From DAOOVD01 sp035369845 (GTDB lineage: Bacteria > Bacillota > Desulfotomaculia > Desulfotomaculales > Pelotomaculaceae), in NCBI GenBank assembly GCA_035369845.1, contig DAOOVD010000026.1, positions 1 through 36,640 on the forward strand: DNA of 36,640 bases. Reading direction: 5' to 3'. The notes under the pieces are model-generated. The model did not search any database and had not been told where the DNA came from. It saw only the letters and a program-made list of their open reading frames with translations. This document shows, piece after piece, positions 1-8,246 of this stretch. Position numbers and translations under genes: made by a program. The first letter of the stretch is position 1. Every line of letters begins with the position of its first letter.

Positions 1-1572
1 GGGGCAAAGAGGGTTGTGCTGGCAAGCGGCAGCGAAATTCCTGCCGACATGGTGATCCTCGGTATCGGGGTAAAGCCCGAAGTATGGCTGGCCCGGGAGG
101 CGGGGCTGGCGATTGGTCCTGCCGGCGGCATCCGGGTGGATGAGTATATGCGCACCTCCGATCCGTTTATTTACGCTGTCGGCGATGCCGTTCAGGTCAG
201 GGATTTTGTAACCGGCGGGGACACCCTGGTTCCCCTGGCCGGTCCGGCAAACAGGCAGGGCCGCCTGGTTGCCGACAACATTGCCGGCACTCCCGTCAGG
301 TATAAGGGCATACAGGGTACCGCCATTATAAAAATAATCAAATTGGCGGCTGCGGTTACGGGCGGTAATGAGAAAAGCCTGCGGAAAACCGGAGTGAAAT
401 TCCTGACCTGCCATTTGCATCCCCAGTCGCACGCCGCCTATTACCCGGGGGGCTCCCAGATGTCCTTGAAACTGCTCTTTACCCCTGATGAGGGAAGGGT
501 TCTCGGAGCGCAGGCCGTAGGCTACGAAGGCGTGGACAAGTGTATTGATGTTATTGCGACAGCCATGCGGGCGGGTATGACGGTTTTCGACCTGCAGGAT
601 CTGGAACTGGCATATGCGCCGCCGTTCTCGTCCGCCAAGCACCCCGTAAATATGGCGGGCTACGCGGCCGCAAACGTGATCCAGAAGTACGTGGAAACGG
701 TCGATTGGAACAGGGCTGGGGAAATGGTTTCCGAAGGGGCGCTGCTGATTGACGTCAGAACCCCCAAGGAGGTTTCTTCAGGAGCCGTGGAGGGATCTGT
801 AAATATCCCCCTGGACGATTTGAGAAACAGGCTTGACGAGATTCCCGGCGAGCGGGAAGTTCTGGCTTATTGCCAGGTGGGATTGCGCAGTTACATCGCC
901 AACCGTATACTGCGTCAGAGAGGATTCAAGGTGAAAAACGTCAGCGGGGGCTTCAACACTTATAAATTCCTGGAGAGAACTGGAGAGAAAATGAATAGCC
1001 TTAAAGGTTGTCAGACGCCTTTTCCTGATACCGGCGAGCTGATTAAGTACGCGGGGGAACTGGGAGTTACAGAGGCAAGGGAGATTCGGGTTGCGGATAT
1101 CATTGTAAAAGACGAGGTCGTTTCAGCGGGATGTGCAAATTGTCCCGAGTACGGGCGCAACCTGATGTGCCCCCCTTCCGTGCCGCCTCCCTCATTTTTT
1201 AAAAAAACACTCTCCACCTATAAGCGGGGAATCATCATGCGGCTGGATGCATCCCTGCGCTCCGACCCGTCTGTGGCGGGATACGGCGAAGCTTATGCTT
1301 ACGGCGCCCGACTTCACCTCGCGGTTTATTCCGTGGAAAAGCGTTGCAGGCAACTGGGTTTCACGCGATCGGCCGGTTATATCGCGGGGTGCTGCCGTCT
1401 TTGCGGCGTCTGCCCCGGTTTGGGGGAAAGGTGCCGTGATCCGGAAAAGGCGCGGTCATCAATGGAGGCCAACGGCATCGACGTGCTCGAAACCTGCTCC
1501 AGGATCGGCTGGAAGCTGGAATTTCCGGTGAAAGAAAAAGTAAGCTGGATCGGCCTGATTCTGCTGGATTGA
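1..1572 (+). CDS. CoA-disulfide reductase/NADH oxidase-like flavoprotein fused to rhodanese and DUF2284 domains (5' partial)
   Basis: The frame is open from base 1, so the N-terminal FAD-binding part lies upstream and the GTG at 16 is not the start. The first ~230 residues are the C-terminal half of a class-I pyridine nucleotide-disulfide oxidoreductase: the GIGVKPE strand, the FAD-binding YAVGDAVQV segment, then the dimerisation domain ending near APPFSSAKHPVN. A rhodanese domain follows (about 700-985) with its active-site Cys in AYCQVGLRSY (codon at 871). The last ~190 residues match DUF2284, a predicted metal-binding family, with CANCPEYGRNLMCPP and CCRLCGVC cysteine clusters. Oxidoreductase-rhodanese fusions are known and act in CoA-disulfide or persulfide chemistry; the added DUF2284 is unusual. 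An in-frame ATG at 991 is preceded by GGAGAG, so the DUF2284 part may also be made separately. The exact redox substrate cannot be assigned without the N-terminus. Confidence 0.85.
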   Translation, partial: GAKRVVLASGSEIPADMVILGIGVKPEVWLAREAGLAIGPAGGIRVDEYMRTSDPFIYAVGDAVQVRDFVTGGDTLVPLAGPANRQGRLVADNIAGTPVRYKGIQGTAIIKIIKLAAAVTGGNEKSLRKTGVKFLTCHLHPQSHAAYYPGGSQMSLKLLFTPDEGRVLGAQAVGYEGVDKCIDVIATAMRAGMTVFDLQDLELAYAPPFSSAKHPVNMAGYAAANVIQKYVETVDWNRAGEMVSEGALLIDVRTPKEVSSGAVEGSVNIPLDDLRNRLDEIPGEREVLAYCQVGLRSYIANRILRQRGFKVKNVSGGFNTYKFLERTGEKMNSLKGCQTPFPDTGELIKYAGELGVTEAREIRVADIIVKDEVVSAGCANCPEYGRNLMCPPSVPPPSFFKKTLSTYKRGIIMRLDASLRSDPSVAGYGEAYAYGARLHLAVYSVEKRCRQLGFTRSAGYIAGCCRLCGVCPGLGERCRDPEKARSSMEANGIDVLETCSRIGWKLEFPVKEKVSWIGLILLD

Positions 1573-1599
1573 TGCCGGAAAACCCGGAGGGTGGGAATC

Positions 1600-1648
1600 C
1601 CGGACTGCGGTCAACCTGCCCGAGACCTCGGGGTTGGAACAAGCGGGC
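1600..1648 (+). repeat. Diverged copy of the dispersed intergenic repeat
   Basis: Begins CCGGACTGCGG and ends AAGCGGGC, the same boundaries and nearly the same spacing as the copy at 15327-15374, with a similar middle containing a GGTTG core. It lies in the 3' untranslated region of the preceding gene. Confidence 0.55.
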
Positions 1649-1700
1649 CCCGGTTCACTCTGCGCGAAGGCACCCTCAACTTCGCTCAGTTTAATGACGA

Positions 1701-1759
1701 CGCTCCGTAACGGAGCGCTTGATTCAACCTGAAATCCCGCTGCGATGCGGGATTTTTTT
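1701..1759 (+). terminator. Rho-independent terminator
   Basis: A 9-bp stem (AAATCCCGC with GCGGGATTT at 1732-1740 and 1747-1755, 6-nt loop) runs into a T tract. A second short hairpin, CGCTCCG-TAA-CGGAGCG, sits just upstream at 1701-1717. It would end the transcript of the flavoprotein gene. Confidence 0.85.
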
Positions 1760-1796
1760 GTTCATTTAAATTAAGTCAAATTAGGACGAAAGTCTC

Positions 1797-2264
1797 ATGA
1801 AAAAGAAAAATTTTTTTAATAGAATGTTAAAGCCACACGCTTTTTCGGTCCGGGGGTGCATTTGTTTGCTGAAAGATTGTCAAAAGGGGCAGCCCGGTTT
1901 CCCGAAAGATACGCTTTATTTCCGGGGGAGAATGCCGCATTCCCACGGTATGACTCCTTACACCGGAGCATGGGAAGATTACCGGGTATTGTCCCAAAAC
2001 ACCAATGCGGTAATTATCCGCAAAGGGTATGCCATTCGATGGAAGAAAAAGGGAAAGTTGCCGGAAAAGCTTCCGCTCCACCGCTTTGCAACAAAATACA
2101 AGAGACAGCCCTTGCTGGGTGATCCGGATGAGATCAATGCGTTTTTAAGCAATATTGAGCTATATATAGCTCAGGCGATAAGAGAATCGAAAAAGAAAAA
2201 AGGAATTTTTTTTGAAACGGATTCCGGAGCAAAGGCAGAGGAAGTGCCTGCCGCCCCCGTATAG
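1797..2264 (+). CDS. Hypothetical protein, 155 aa
   Basis: Not recognised. The product is strongly basic, with KKK runs at both ends (start MKKKNFF, C-terminal region ESKKKKGIFF) and an acidic/alanine tail. There is no signal peptide or membrane segment. The ribosome binding site is weak (AGGA about ten bases before ATG). A related-length ORF follows after 14 bp on the same strand, so the two may form a small operon downstream of the terminator at 1732. Support is only the open frame and spacing; some of it could be non-coding. Confidence 0.45.
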   Translation: MKKKNFFNRMLKPHAFSVRGCICLLKDCQKGQPGFPKDTLYFRGRMPHSHGMTPYTGAWEDYRVLSQNTNAVIIRKGYAIRWKKKGKLPEKLPLHRFATKYKRQPLLGDPDEINAFLSNIELYIAQAIRESKKKKGIFFETDSGAKAEEVPAAPV

Positions 2265-2278
2265 AGTTTTACAGTTCG

Positions 2279-2728
2279 ATGCAGTTTGCAAAACAAATCC
2301 CCGGGGAACCCCGGGACTTATTTTTACCGGGAATGATTCCGGGTGCCCGGGGAAGGATTTTTTACAGTTTTATTGAAATACTGACAGAGCACTGGGGTAA
2401 AAAGGGGTGGTGCAGAATTAAAAGGCCGGATTTCGATCAATTCAGGAGCCTTTTTCTGAGTTGCCTGACCGATATAGCCGGCGGGGAGCCGGAAACGCTG
2501 GCGAAAACCGGATGGCATGAGATCGGTTCGCTCGAGGAGAGGCGGCGGATGCTTGCGCTGGTGGCGGGAAGAACTAAGGAAAATTTCGGGATCGGATTCG
2601 AAATCAACAGCAGGCTTTTGAATGTGGAAGGATCTGTTGAGAGCGCGGTTATCCAGGCTTATCACGAATTAAACACGATCTGGCTGATCGAGCGGATAAA
2701 TCTGAAAATAAGGGCCAGGATGAACTAG
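2279..2728 (+). CDS. Hypothetical protein, 149 aa
   Basis: Not recognised. Mostly helical, soluble and mildly basic, with a Glu/Arg-rich middle (SLEERRRMLALVAGRTKENFG) and a helical C-terminus ending KIRARMN. No Shine-Dalgarno sequence is evident before the ATG, which starts 14 bp after the preceding ORF, so translation may depend on coupling. No catalytic motif is visible. It is followed by an AT-rich gap and the promoter of the MFS transporter. Confidence 0.45.
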   Translation: MQFAKQIPGEPRDLFLPGMIPGARGRIFYSFIEILTEHWGKKGWCRIKRPDFDQFRSLFLSCLTDIAGGEPETLAKTGWHEIGSLEERRRMLALVAGRTKENFGIGFEINSRLLNVEGSVESAVIQAYHELNTIWLIERINLKIRARMN

Positions 2729-2817
2729 ACGTATATATTTATTGAATAAAGTTATTTATGATAGAAATTTTTTAAAAATATCGTCAATTTATGAAGGAAT
2801 TTTTTCAGAGATTGTTG

Positions 2818-2823
2818 TATAAT
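2818..2823 (+). promoter_or_regulatory. Promoter -10 element (TATAAT) of the MFS transporter leader
   Basis: A perfect TATAAT in an AT-rich stretch. No good -35 hexamer is visible at the usual spacing. The predicted start near 2830 falls exactly at the 5' edge of the structured leader. Confidence 0.5.
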
Positions 2824-2830
2824 ATTTAAA

Positions 2831-2978
2831 GAGGTTGGTGCGATCTATTTGCCGGGTCGCATGGGTAACCGCCTCGTGCAATGGTTTTTGGGGGTAATTT
2901 AAACCGGCCTGAGAAGTCACTCTGCCCGTCATGTCGGGCAAACCTATCTTGGACGGGTTTTTGTGCACCCAACAAACC
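2831..2978 (+). ncRNA. Candidate structured 5' leader RNA, family not identified
   Basis: GTTGGTGC (2834-2841) can pair with GCACCCAAC (2965-2973, one bulged C), closing a domain of about 140 nt. Inside are a perfect hairpin TGCCCG-TCATGT-CGGGCA (2923-2940) and a GGTTT/AAACC helix (2883-2887 with 2901-2905). The domain starts where transcription from the TATAAT at 2818 should begin and lies ~180 nt upstream of the transporter start codon. It does not match riboswitch consensus sequences I can recall. A riboswitch or other cis-regulatory RNA is possible; a free small RNA is an alternative. Confidence 0.4.
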
Positions 2979-3155
2979 ATTTTTATTTTGCCCGGGGAAA
3001 GGAGGTGGTAACGGCAAGCAGTTGGAGGGAAATCCGGTTTCAGTAGCCATCAAAGCTGTCTGTGAGTGCAATAATAAGTAATTGGAAAAAAAGAGAAATT
3101 ATATGCTTATACTTCGTTGTTAGGGTGCATCATCAAAAAATTGGAGGTGCATTAA

Positions 3156-4433
3156 ATGCCCAGATGGGTTCCTTTGCTGGGAGGAATTTTAGGCAGCACT
3201 ACCTGCGGTTTGCTGCTGTATGCCTTTAGCGTTTTTATCAAGCCCTTGAGGACCCAGTTCGGCTGGACGGCCACTGAAGTAAGCCTGGCTTACGCTATTG
3301 CCGTGCTGGTGTTCGGACTGATGACGTTTCCGGCCGGTAAGCTGAGCGACAGGTTCGGGCCCAGACCGGTAGTGGTTATCGGCGGCGCCATCCTCGGTAT
3401 CGGATTTTTCCTGACCTCAACGATCACGACCAAGTACCACTTATACCTCTACTACGGCATTATCGCTGCCTTTGGCGGCGGAATGGTTTACCTGCCGCCG
3501 ATCGCCACAGCGCCCAAGTGGTGGCCCGACCGGAGGGCGCTGGCCACCGGACTTACAGTGGTCGGTCTCGGATTGGGCTCGTTCATCATGGGCCCGCTGG
3601 CGACGTCCATGATTAACGCCTTCGGCGGAGCGTTGCCCGTGTTCAGGTACGTCGGTATAGCGATGTTCTTTATGGCCATCATCGCCGGGCTGTGCCTGCA
3701 GAACCCCCCGCCGGGCTACAAGCCGGCCGGCTGGAATCCGCCCGCTCCGAAGGAAGGCGGTGCCGCTCCGAAAGCCACGCGTGACTACACCTTCGGTGAA
3801 ACGATCAGGACCGCCCAGTTCTGGATGCTCTACCTCGCTTACTTCTGCGGGTCGTTTGCCGGCCTGATGGTGATCGGGGTTATCGCCGCTCACGGGATAA
3901 ATGAAATGAACAAGGCTTTGGCGAGTTCCCTGGGAGTTGCCGTAAGCGCCATTCCCAAGGACAAGGCGGCGGCAATCGCCATGCAGGCCGCTATAGCGAC
4001 CAGTTCCCTCAACGCCGCCAACGCCATTGTCCGTATTTTGATCGGCGCCATTGCGGACGCGGTGGGAACCAGGGTCTGCTTCCTGGTTACCTTTACCCTC
4101 CAGGTTGTTGCCATGGTGGTGCTGTTCCCGGCCGGAAAAATTCTTATCGCCCTCTGCATTGTCGCCATTATCATCGGCTGGAACTACGGCGCCATGTTCA
4201 CTCTGTTCCCGGCCACCTGCCTGCAGTACTTCGGCCCGACGGCGCAGGGTTCCAACTACGGCCTGCTGTTTACTTCCTGGGGTATCGCCGGTTTTGTTGC
4301 GAACCTGATCGCCGGCCGTATGTTCGACAGGTTCGGGACATATTCCGTTTCGTTCACGATTGCAGCCGTGTTGGTCGCAGTCGGCGTACTTACCCTCCTG
4401 ATTACCAAACCGCCGCAGAAGATGTCGGCTTGA
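3156..4433 (+). CDS. MFS transporter, oxalate/formate antiporter (OFA) family
   Basis: A 425-residue membrane protein with about twelve hydrophobic helices. The MFS loop 2-3 motif appears as GKLSDRFGPR (residues 61-70) and is echoed in the second half as AGRMFDRFGTYS. The N-terminal helix with LYAFSVFIKP and the GWTATEVSLAYAI segment are typical of the OFA family, whose founder exchanges oxalate for formate across the cytoplasmic membrane. Actual substrates in this family are diverse carboxylates, so oxalate should not be assumed. A cytosolic loop rich in Pro and Gly (NPPPGYKPAGWNPPAPKEGG) separates the halves. GGAGGTG precedes the ATG. It converges on a CoA-transferase pair, fitting import of a carboxylate that is then activated with CoA. 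Confidence 0.85.
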   Translation: MPRWVPLLGGILGSTTCGLLLYAFSVFIKPLRTQFGWTATEVSLAYAIAVLVFGLMTFPAGKLSDRFGPRPVVVIGGAILGIGFFLTSTITTKYHLYLYYGIIAAFGGGMVYLPPIATAPKWWPDRRALATGLTVVGLGLGSFIMGPLATSMINAFGGALPVFRYVGIAMFFMAIIAGLCLQNPPPGYKPAGWNPPAPKEGGAAPKATRDYTFGETIRTAQFWMLYLAYFCGSFAGLMVIGVIAAHGINEMNKALASSLGVAVSAIPKDKAAAIAMQAAIATSSLNAANAIVRILIGAIADAVGTRVCFLVTFTLQVVAMVVLFPAGKILIALCIVAIIIGWNYGAMFTLFPATCLQYFGPTAQGSNYGLLFTSWGIAGFVANLIAGRMFDRFGTYSVSFTIAAVLVAVGVLTLLITKPPQKMSA

Positions 4434-4457
4434 CGCAGCTCAACCAGGTAATCAGTT

Positions 4458-4490
4458 AAAAAAACCTCCGGAGGATTCCGGAGGTTTTTT
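4458..4490. terminator. Bidirectional rho-independent terminator
   Basis: AAAAAACCTCCGG, a 6-nt loop and CCGGAGGTTTTTT form a 13-bp stem flanked by A and T runs. It can therefore terminate both the MFS gene (+) and the convergent CoA-transferase operon (-). Confidence 0.92.
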
Positions 4491-4493
4491 CTG

Positions 4494-5300
4494 TTAATCT
4501 TTTATTTTCTTTTTCACAAAGTACCCTTTCGGATCGATGACTTCGCGAATAAGGCGGATTTCCTCGACGGTGGGCGGCTCAAACTCATATACGTCGCCGG
4601 GTATGATGAGTTCGAAGCCGGTAGCCTCCTGGACGCTTTTAACCGTTTCACCGGGAAGGGTGGCGATCAGCTTCATCCGCTTGGTCTCGTCGTCAAAGCC
4701 GAGGATGGCCTTGGTGGTGATGACCCGGTACGGTCCCTGTCCGACGTGCCCGGCCCGCCAGCGGGCGTTGGGCGATCCGTCGAGATAGCCGGGACTGGTT
4801 ATATAGTTGAGTTTCTCATTGAAACGCCTGGGTTCGTGCACCATAATGATAATGGTGCGCTCGCAGGAGCAGGCCATGTCGCTGGCCCCGCCGCTGCCGG
4901 GCAGACGAGTTTTGGGTTTCTGGTAGCCGTCAGGGAAATCGCCCATCATGGTTGAGTTCAAATTTCCGTACGGATCAATTTCAGCGCCGCCGATAAAGCC
5001 GATGTCGGCAAATCCGCGTTGGGTAAGTTCAAAGGCTGAGTTCAGCCCGAGCAGGTAGTTTGCCCTGTAAGTGGTTCTCGAGTCGCCCACCGACAGGGGC
5101 AGGCCGCGGGAGAGTTCCGGACCTACGGCGCCGGCTTCGAACACCGGAACGATACCCGGTCCGTGAGTGAGCTGGGCCAGGGTAATTGCCACCATCGGCA
5201 GGCCGGTGCCGGCAAAAATCACCTTGTTGTCTTCCAGGGTGCGGGACCCCGCCACAACGATCATTTCCTGAGTAGTGAAATCCGTAGAATATTTTGCCAC
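4494..5300 (-). CDS. CoA-transferase family I, beta subunit (glutaconate CoA-transferase GctB-like), copy 1
   Basis: A 268-residue GctB-like subunit. Family I CoA-transferases move CoA between an acyl-CoA and a free acid through a glutamyl-CoA thioester on the beta subunit; the likely catalytic residue is Glu55 in VFEAG, matching the position of Glu54 described for the Acidaminococcus enzyme. Conserved blocks include GTGLP, AQLTH, LSVGDSRT, GFADIGFIGGAEID, and RLPGSGGASD. The frame is open further upstream, but the GTG chosen here is preceded by GGGGGTGG, begins 13 bp after the alpha-subunit stop, and gives the same N-terminus as the paralogue on the other strand. It is transcribed with the alpha gene. 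The acid substrate is unknown. Confidence 0.85.
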   Translation of the reverse strand: MAKYSTDFTTQEMIVVAGSRTLEDNKVIFAGTGLPMVAITLAQLTHGPGIVPVFEAGAVGPELSRGLPLSVGDSRTTYRANYLLGLNSAFELTQRGFADIGFIGGAEIDPYGNLNSTMMGDFPDGYQKPKTRLPGSGGASDMACSCERTIIIMVHEPRRFNEKLNYITSPGYLDGSPNARWRAGHVGQGPYRVITTKAILGFDDETKRMKLIATLPGETVKSVQEATGFELIIPGDVYEFEPPTVEEIRLIREVIDPKGYFVKKKIKD

Positions 5301-5313
5301 TGTTTCCACCCCC

Positions 5314-6324
5314 CTATCCCAGTACCGTGTAGCCTGCTTCAAGGCGGATACCGGATTCGATTTTCTGTACATACTGGATCTGGCTGAACGGAATCTTGTC
5401 GATAAATTCGGCGGTGTTCTCCACTCCGAAGATGAAAGTGTCGTAGTACTTCTTCAGCGGCCCGGGATCGCCCTTGCGGAATTTTTCGCAGGCTGCTCTG
5501 AACTCGGGGATGTGTTTTTCATCAAAGTAATACAAACCGTGGCAGTTGCCCGGATAAGCGCCGAAGGGCACCTCGATGACAGCGTCCACCGCAAAGAACG
5601 GTATACTGATCCGGTTCGGGTACCTGGTCATTTCTTCGTGTTCGATAAGCCTTTCGCAGGTGATTATAGTGTGGGCGGAGGCCATGGCAATTTCAGGGCA
5701 TGTGTAGAGCGGACCCTGGATGCGGCAGTTGCCGTAGATGTCGGCTTCCTGGACATGAACTAGCGCTACGTTGGGGTGGGATGCCGGCAAAAGCATTATC
5801 GGCCTCCCGGTGAAAGGGCAGTCAATGACTTTGGCTCTGTTACGCTGGAGCATGTCGCTGCCGAGGGGACTGCGGCAGGGTATGAAGGGCAGTCCCATGG
5901 ACCCGGCTTTGAAGCGGGCGGACATGTTGTAGTTGCTCCAGTCTTCCAGTTCCACCTTGCTGTTTTCGGCCAGATAGCGGAAAAGCGGGGAAATTCCGAA
6001 AGCTTCATGCGCCCAGTAAGCAAGCTCCATTCTTTTGATGCTGTTCTTGCTCTCATCCAGGACCATGGCTCCGGCAAGGTACTCAATGGCAAGGCCGGCT
6101 GATTGATAAGAAAGGGTTAAGTCCTTTCTGCCCTGTCTTATTATTTCATGAACAATGGCTATGGGCTGGCGCCCGTTGACGAAACCGGCTATGCCGATGT
6201 TGTCTCCGTCCTTGACAAATCTTTCCACCGCTTCTTTAAGACTCATTCTTTTGTCTCTTTTTGACTTGTCTTTGTTGGCCAGGTATTGCCTGGCTTCATC
6301 CGGTGATAATCCTGTCCAGTACAT
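5314..6324 (-). CDS. CoA-transferase family I, alpha subunit (GctA-like), copy 1
   Basis: A 336-residue GctA-like alpha subunit. MSLKEAVERFVKDGDNIGIAG is the usual N-terminal block, followed by the RYLAENSK, YNMSARFKAGSMG, LGSDML, DIYGNCRI and FGAYPG segments shared with the second alpha gene in this window. The alpha subunit supplies much of the acyl binding site in the alpha2beta2 enzyme. The open frame extends upstream to 6465, but the ATG used here follows AGGAGAGAGAGC and aligns with the start region of the paralogue. It is the first gene of a two-gene operon ending at the bidirectional terminator. The 780 bp gap upstream is shared with the divergent copy 2 operon. Confidence 0.85.
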   Translation of the reverse strand: MYWTGLSPDEARQYLANKDKSKRDKRMSLKEAVERFVKDGDNIGIAGFVNGRQPIAIVHEIIRQGRKDLTLSYQSAGLAIEYLAGAMVLDESKNSIKRMELAYWAHEAFGISPLFRYLAENSKVELEDWSNYNMSARFKAGSMGLPFIPCRSPLGSDMLQRNRAKVIDCPFTGRPIMLLPASHPNVALVHVQEADIYGNCRIQGPLYTCPEIAMASAHTIITCERLIEHEEMTRYPNRISIPFFAVDAVIEVPFGAYPGNCHGLYYFDEKHIPEFRAACEKFRKGDPGPLKKYYDTFIFGVENTAEFIDKIPFSQIQYVQKIESGIRLEAGYTVLG

Positions 6325-6643
6325 TATCGCTCTCTCTCCTGGTTTCCAAAATCCAATTTGCCTGGATTTCTCCCGCCGACCAACCGGGAAGCAGTCTAAC
6401 ATCAACCCCGGCAATGCGGACCTTCCTGGAAAGCGGATATTCTGCTTTTGCCGGCGCCGGCGCAACTCTCCGGTAACTTTAAGGCGCCCTGGTTTCTGTT
6501 ATACCGCCGGAAACAATCCTTTCCTTAGTCTATAAATTTTTAAAACCGTTCAAAAAAGCTGTCTCTTTCGCATCACCTCCTCTTATTGTTTTTTTACTCA
6601 CTAAAATGTATTTTATTGTCTATTGGAACAGTTTACATCGTAT

Positions 6644-6661
6644 TATGGGACTAGTACCATA
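6644..6661. promoter_or_regulatory. Candidate operator palindrome between the divergent CoA-transferase operons
   Basis: TATGGGACTAGTACCATA is symmetric in eight of nine base pairs around its centre. It is one of two dyads in the 6325-7104 control region, which has no convincing ORF and is AT-rich. The binding protein is unknown. Confidence 0.35.
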
Positions 6662-6721
6662 GATCATTGATTCAGTGATAAAATATTGATAAAATTATGA
6701 AAAATTAAACTTGCAGTTCAT

Positions 6722-6757
6722 TTGCGAATAATTGAAACATTGTGTCAAATGTCGCAA
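6722..6757. promoter_or_regulatory. Candidate operator: nested inverted repeats
   Basis: TTGCGA (6722-6727) is mirrored by TCGCAA (6752-6757), and inside them ACATT-N6-AATGT (6737-6752) forms a second dyad. The rest of the 780 bp divergent region holds no recognisable gene, only AT-rich sequence and the GGGAGG site before the ATG at 7105. Confidence 0.35.
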
Positions 6758-7104
6758 GAAATTGCCTGTCCCCTGAATTCATTTTTTTCGGCATCCGGCC
6801 GAAAATACCTGCCATGAACCTTACTCGCAGATCTTAGAAATTGAAGAAGAAAAGCCCTGCCTTTAGCGCGGATGCACTTTGGATTGTATTTCATAACTTT
6901 TATGGTTTATCCGGGGAAAATGTCGAATATTTGAAATCAGGCTGTGTTTTTATCTGAAGTAATACCGGGCTTTGTACAACATATTATTGGGATGTGGGAG
7001 TTTTTTTGAGATGTTTGCCGTGGGGGGGTGATGAGCCGGTCGTAGAAAAGCGGGGGAGCGGTTAAAGTTACCTGATAAAATATTTACTTATGGGAGGTTA
7101 AAAA

Positions 7105-8163
7105 ATGCTAAGTGATGTAAGTTCCAAAATTAAAAACATTTCCACCTTGGAGTATAAGGAGAAGAAGTCCGAATACTGGGGTCCGACTCCCGATGAAGCC
7201 AGAAAAATAACAGTCAACAAGTCGCACGGTCTTCAGGACAAGAGGATGACGCTGAAGGAAGCCGTGGCGAAGTATATCAAGGACGGAATCAACATCGGTA
7301 TCGGCGGCTTCGTCAACACCAGGGTTCCCGCTGCTATTATTCATGAAATTATCAGACACGGCGCAAGAGACCTTACCTTGTCCTTCCAGTCCAACTCAAT
7401 TTGTTGCGAATGGCTTGCCGGCGCCATGATTCTGGATCCCGACCGGGTGTCCATCAAGAGGGTGGAGTTGGCGTGGTGGGGTTATGAAATCATCGGGATC
7501 GCCCCTCTTCTCCGTTACCTTGCCGGAAACGGCATGCTTGAAATGGACGACTATACGAACTACGGCATGTCCGTAAGGTTTAAAGCCGCGGCCATGGGCA
7601 TTCCCTTCATCCCGGTAAGAGACCACGGCGGTTCCGACATGGAACTGGTAAATAAGGGGAAAATGATTGAGTGCCCGTTTACCGGAAAGAACATCTACCT
7701 GCTGCCGGCCTGTCACCCCGACGTGGGCATCGTTCACACCACTGCCGCGGACATGTACGGGAACGCCAGGATCTTCGGAGCTTACTGCACCTGTCCGGAG
7801 ATAGCCGTTGCCGCCACTTATACGATCATGACTACGGAGAAAATCATCCCGACTGAAAGCATCCGGGCTTATCCGAACCTTACCGAGATTCCTTATGTCG
7901 CAGTCGACACCCTCACGGAAGTGCCGTTCGGCGCATATCCCGGCGCTTGCTACGGGAACTACTGGTTTGACATGGATCACATCAGAATGTTCCGCAGCCT
8001 GTGCGACGATTTCCGGAAGACCGGGAACAAGGAAGGCCTTAAAAAGTACTATGACGAATACATCTTCGGCTGTGAAACACACGATGATTTCCTTGAGAAG
8101 ATCGGTTACAAGACACTCAGGAAATTGAAAGACATGGACCATGGCCAGGCCATTATCCTGTAG
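7105..8163 (+). CDS. CoA-transferase family I, alpha subunit (GctA-like), copy 2
   Basis: A 352-residue paralogue of the alpha subunit encoded on the opposite strand. Shared blocks include RMTLKEAVAKYIKDG, NIGIGGFVN, LAGAMILD, SVRFKAAAMG, IPFIPVRDHGGSDM, ECPFTGKNIYLLPA, ADMYGNARI, and EVPFGAYPGACYG. It has a slightly longer N-terminus (about 16 residues) than copy 1, supported by GGGAGG seven bases before ATG. It forms an operon with the beta subunit 83 bp downstream. Acyl specificity is not readable from sequence. Retention of two complete pairs suggests two different substrates or conditions rather than redundancy. Confidence 0.87.
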   Translation: MLSDVSSKIKNISTLEYKEKKSEYWGPTPDEARKITVNKSHGLQDKRMTLKEAVAKYIKDGINIGIGGFVNTRVPAAIIHEIIRHGARDLTLSFQSNSICCEWLAGAMILDPDRVSIKRVELAWWGYEIIGIAPLLRYLAGNGMLEMDDYTNYGMSVRFKAAAMGIPFIPVRDHGGSDMELVNKGKMIECPFTGKNIYLLPACHPDVGIVHTTAADMYGNARIFGAYCTCPEIAVAATYTIMTTEKIIPTESIRAYPNLTEIPYVAVDTLTEVPFGAYPGACYGNYWFDMDHIRMFRSLCDDFRKTGNKEGLKKYYDEYIFGCETHDDFLEKIGYKTLRKLKDMDHGQAIIL

Positions 8164-8246
8164 TAATCAACCAGTCAATTCCGATTTGACCGGTTATACG
8201 CGTTGCAATAGAGATCCTTCACAAAAAAACTAAGGAGGTTAATTAG

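Noticed and set aside
16..18. GTG as the start of the first gene
   Set aside because: The frame is open to base 1 and the protein lacks its FAD-binding N-terminus, so the gene begins before the window.
2888..2970. CCTGAGA and AACCTATCTTGGAC vaguely resemble parts of a TPP riboswitch
   Set aside because: Order and spacing of the required pyrophosphate-binding segments do not fit, and the gene is not thiamine-related.
3000..3030. AAAGGAGGTGGTAACGGC resembles the conserved T-box antiterminator sequence
   Set aside because: No stem I, specifier loop or terminator/antiterminator pair is visible, and the downstream gene is not an amino-acid gene; similarity is limited to a few bases.
2881..3081. 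Possible 66-residue Cys-rich protein in the MFS leader
   Set aside because: No ribosome binding site, and it overlaps the paired regions of the predicted leader RNA; composition looks non-coding.
6750..6766. TGTCGCAAGAAATTGC as a sigma-54 promoter
   Set aside because: It lacks the essential GG of the -24 element, and no sigma-54 activator is nearby.
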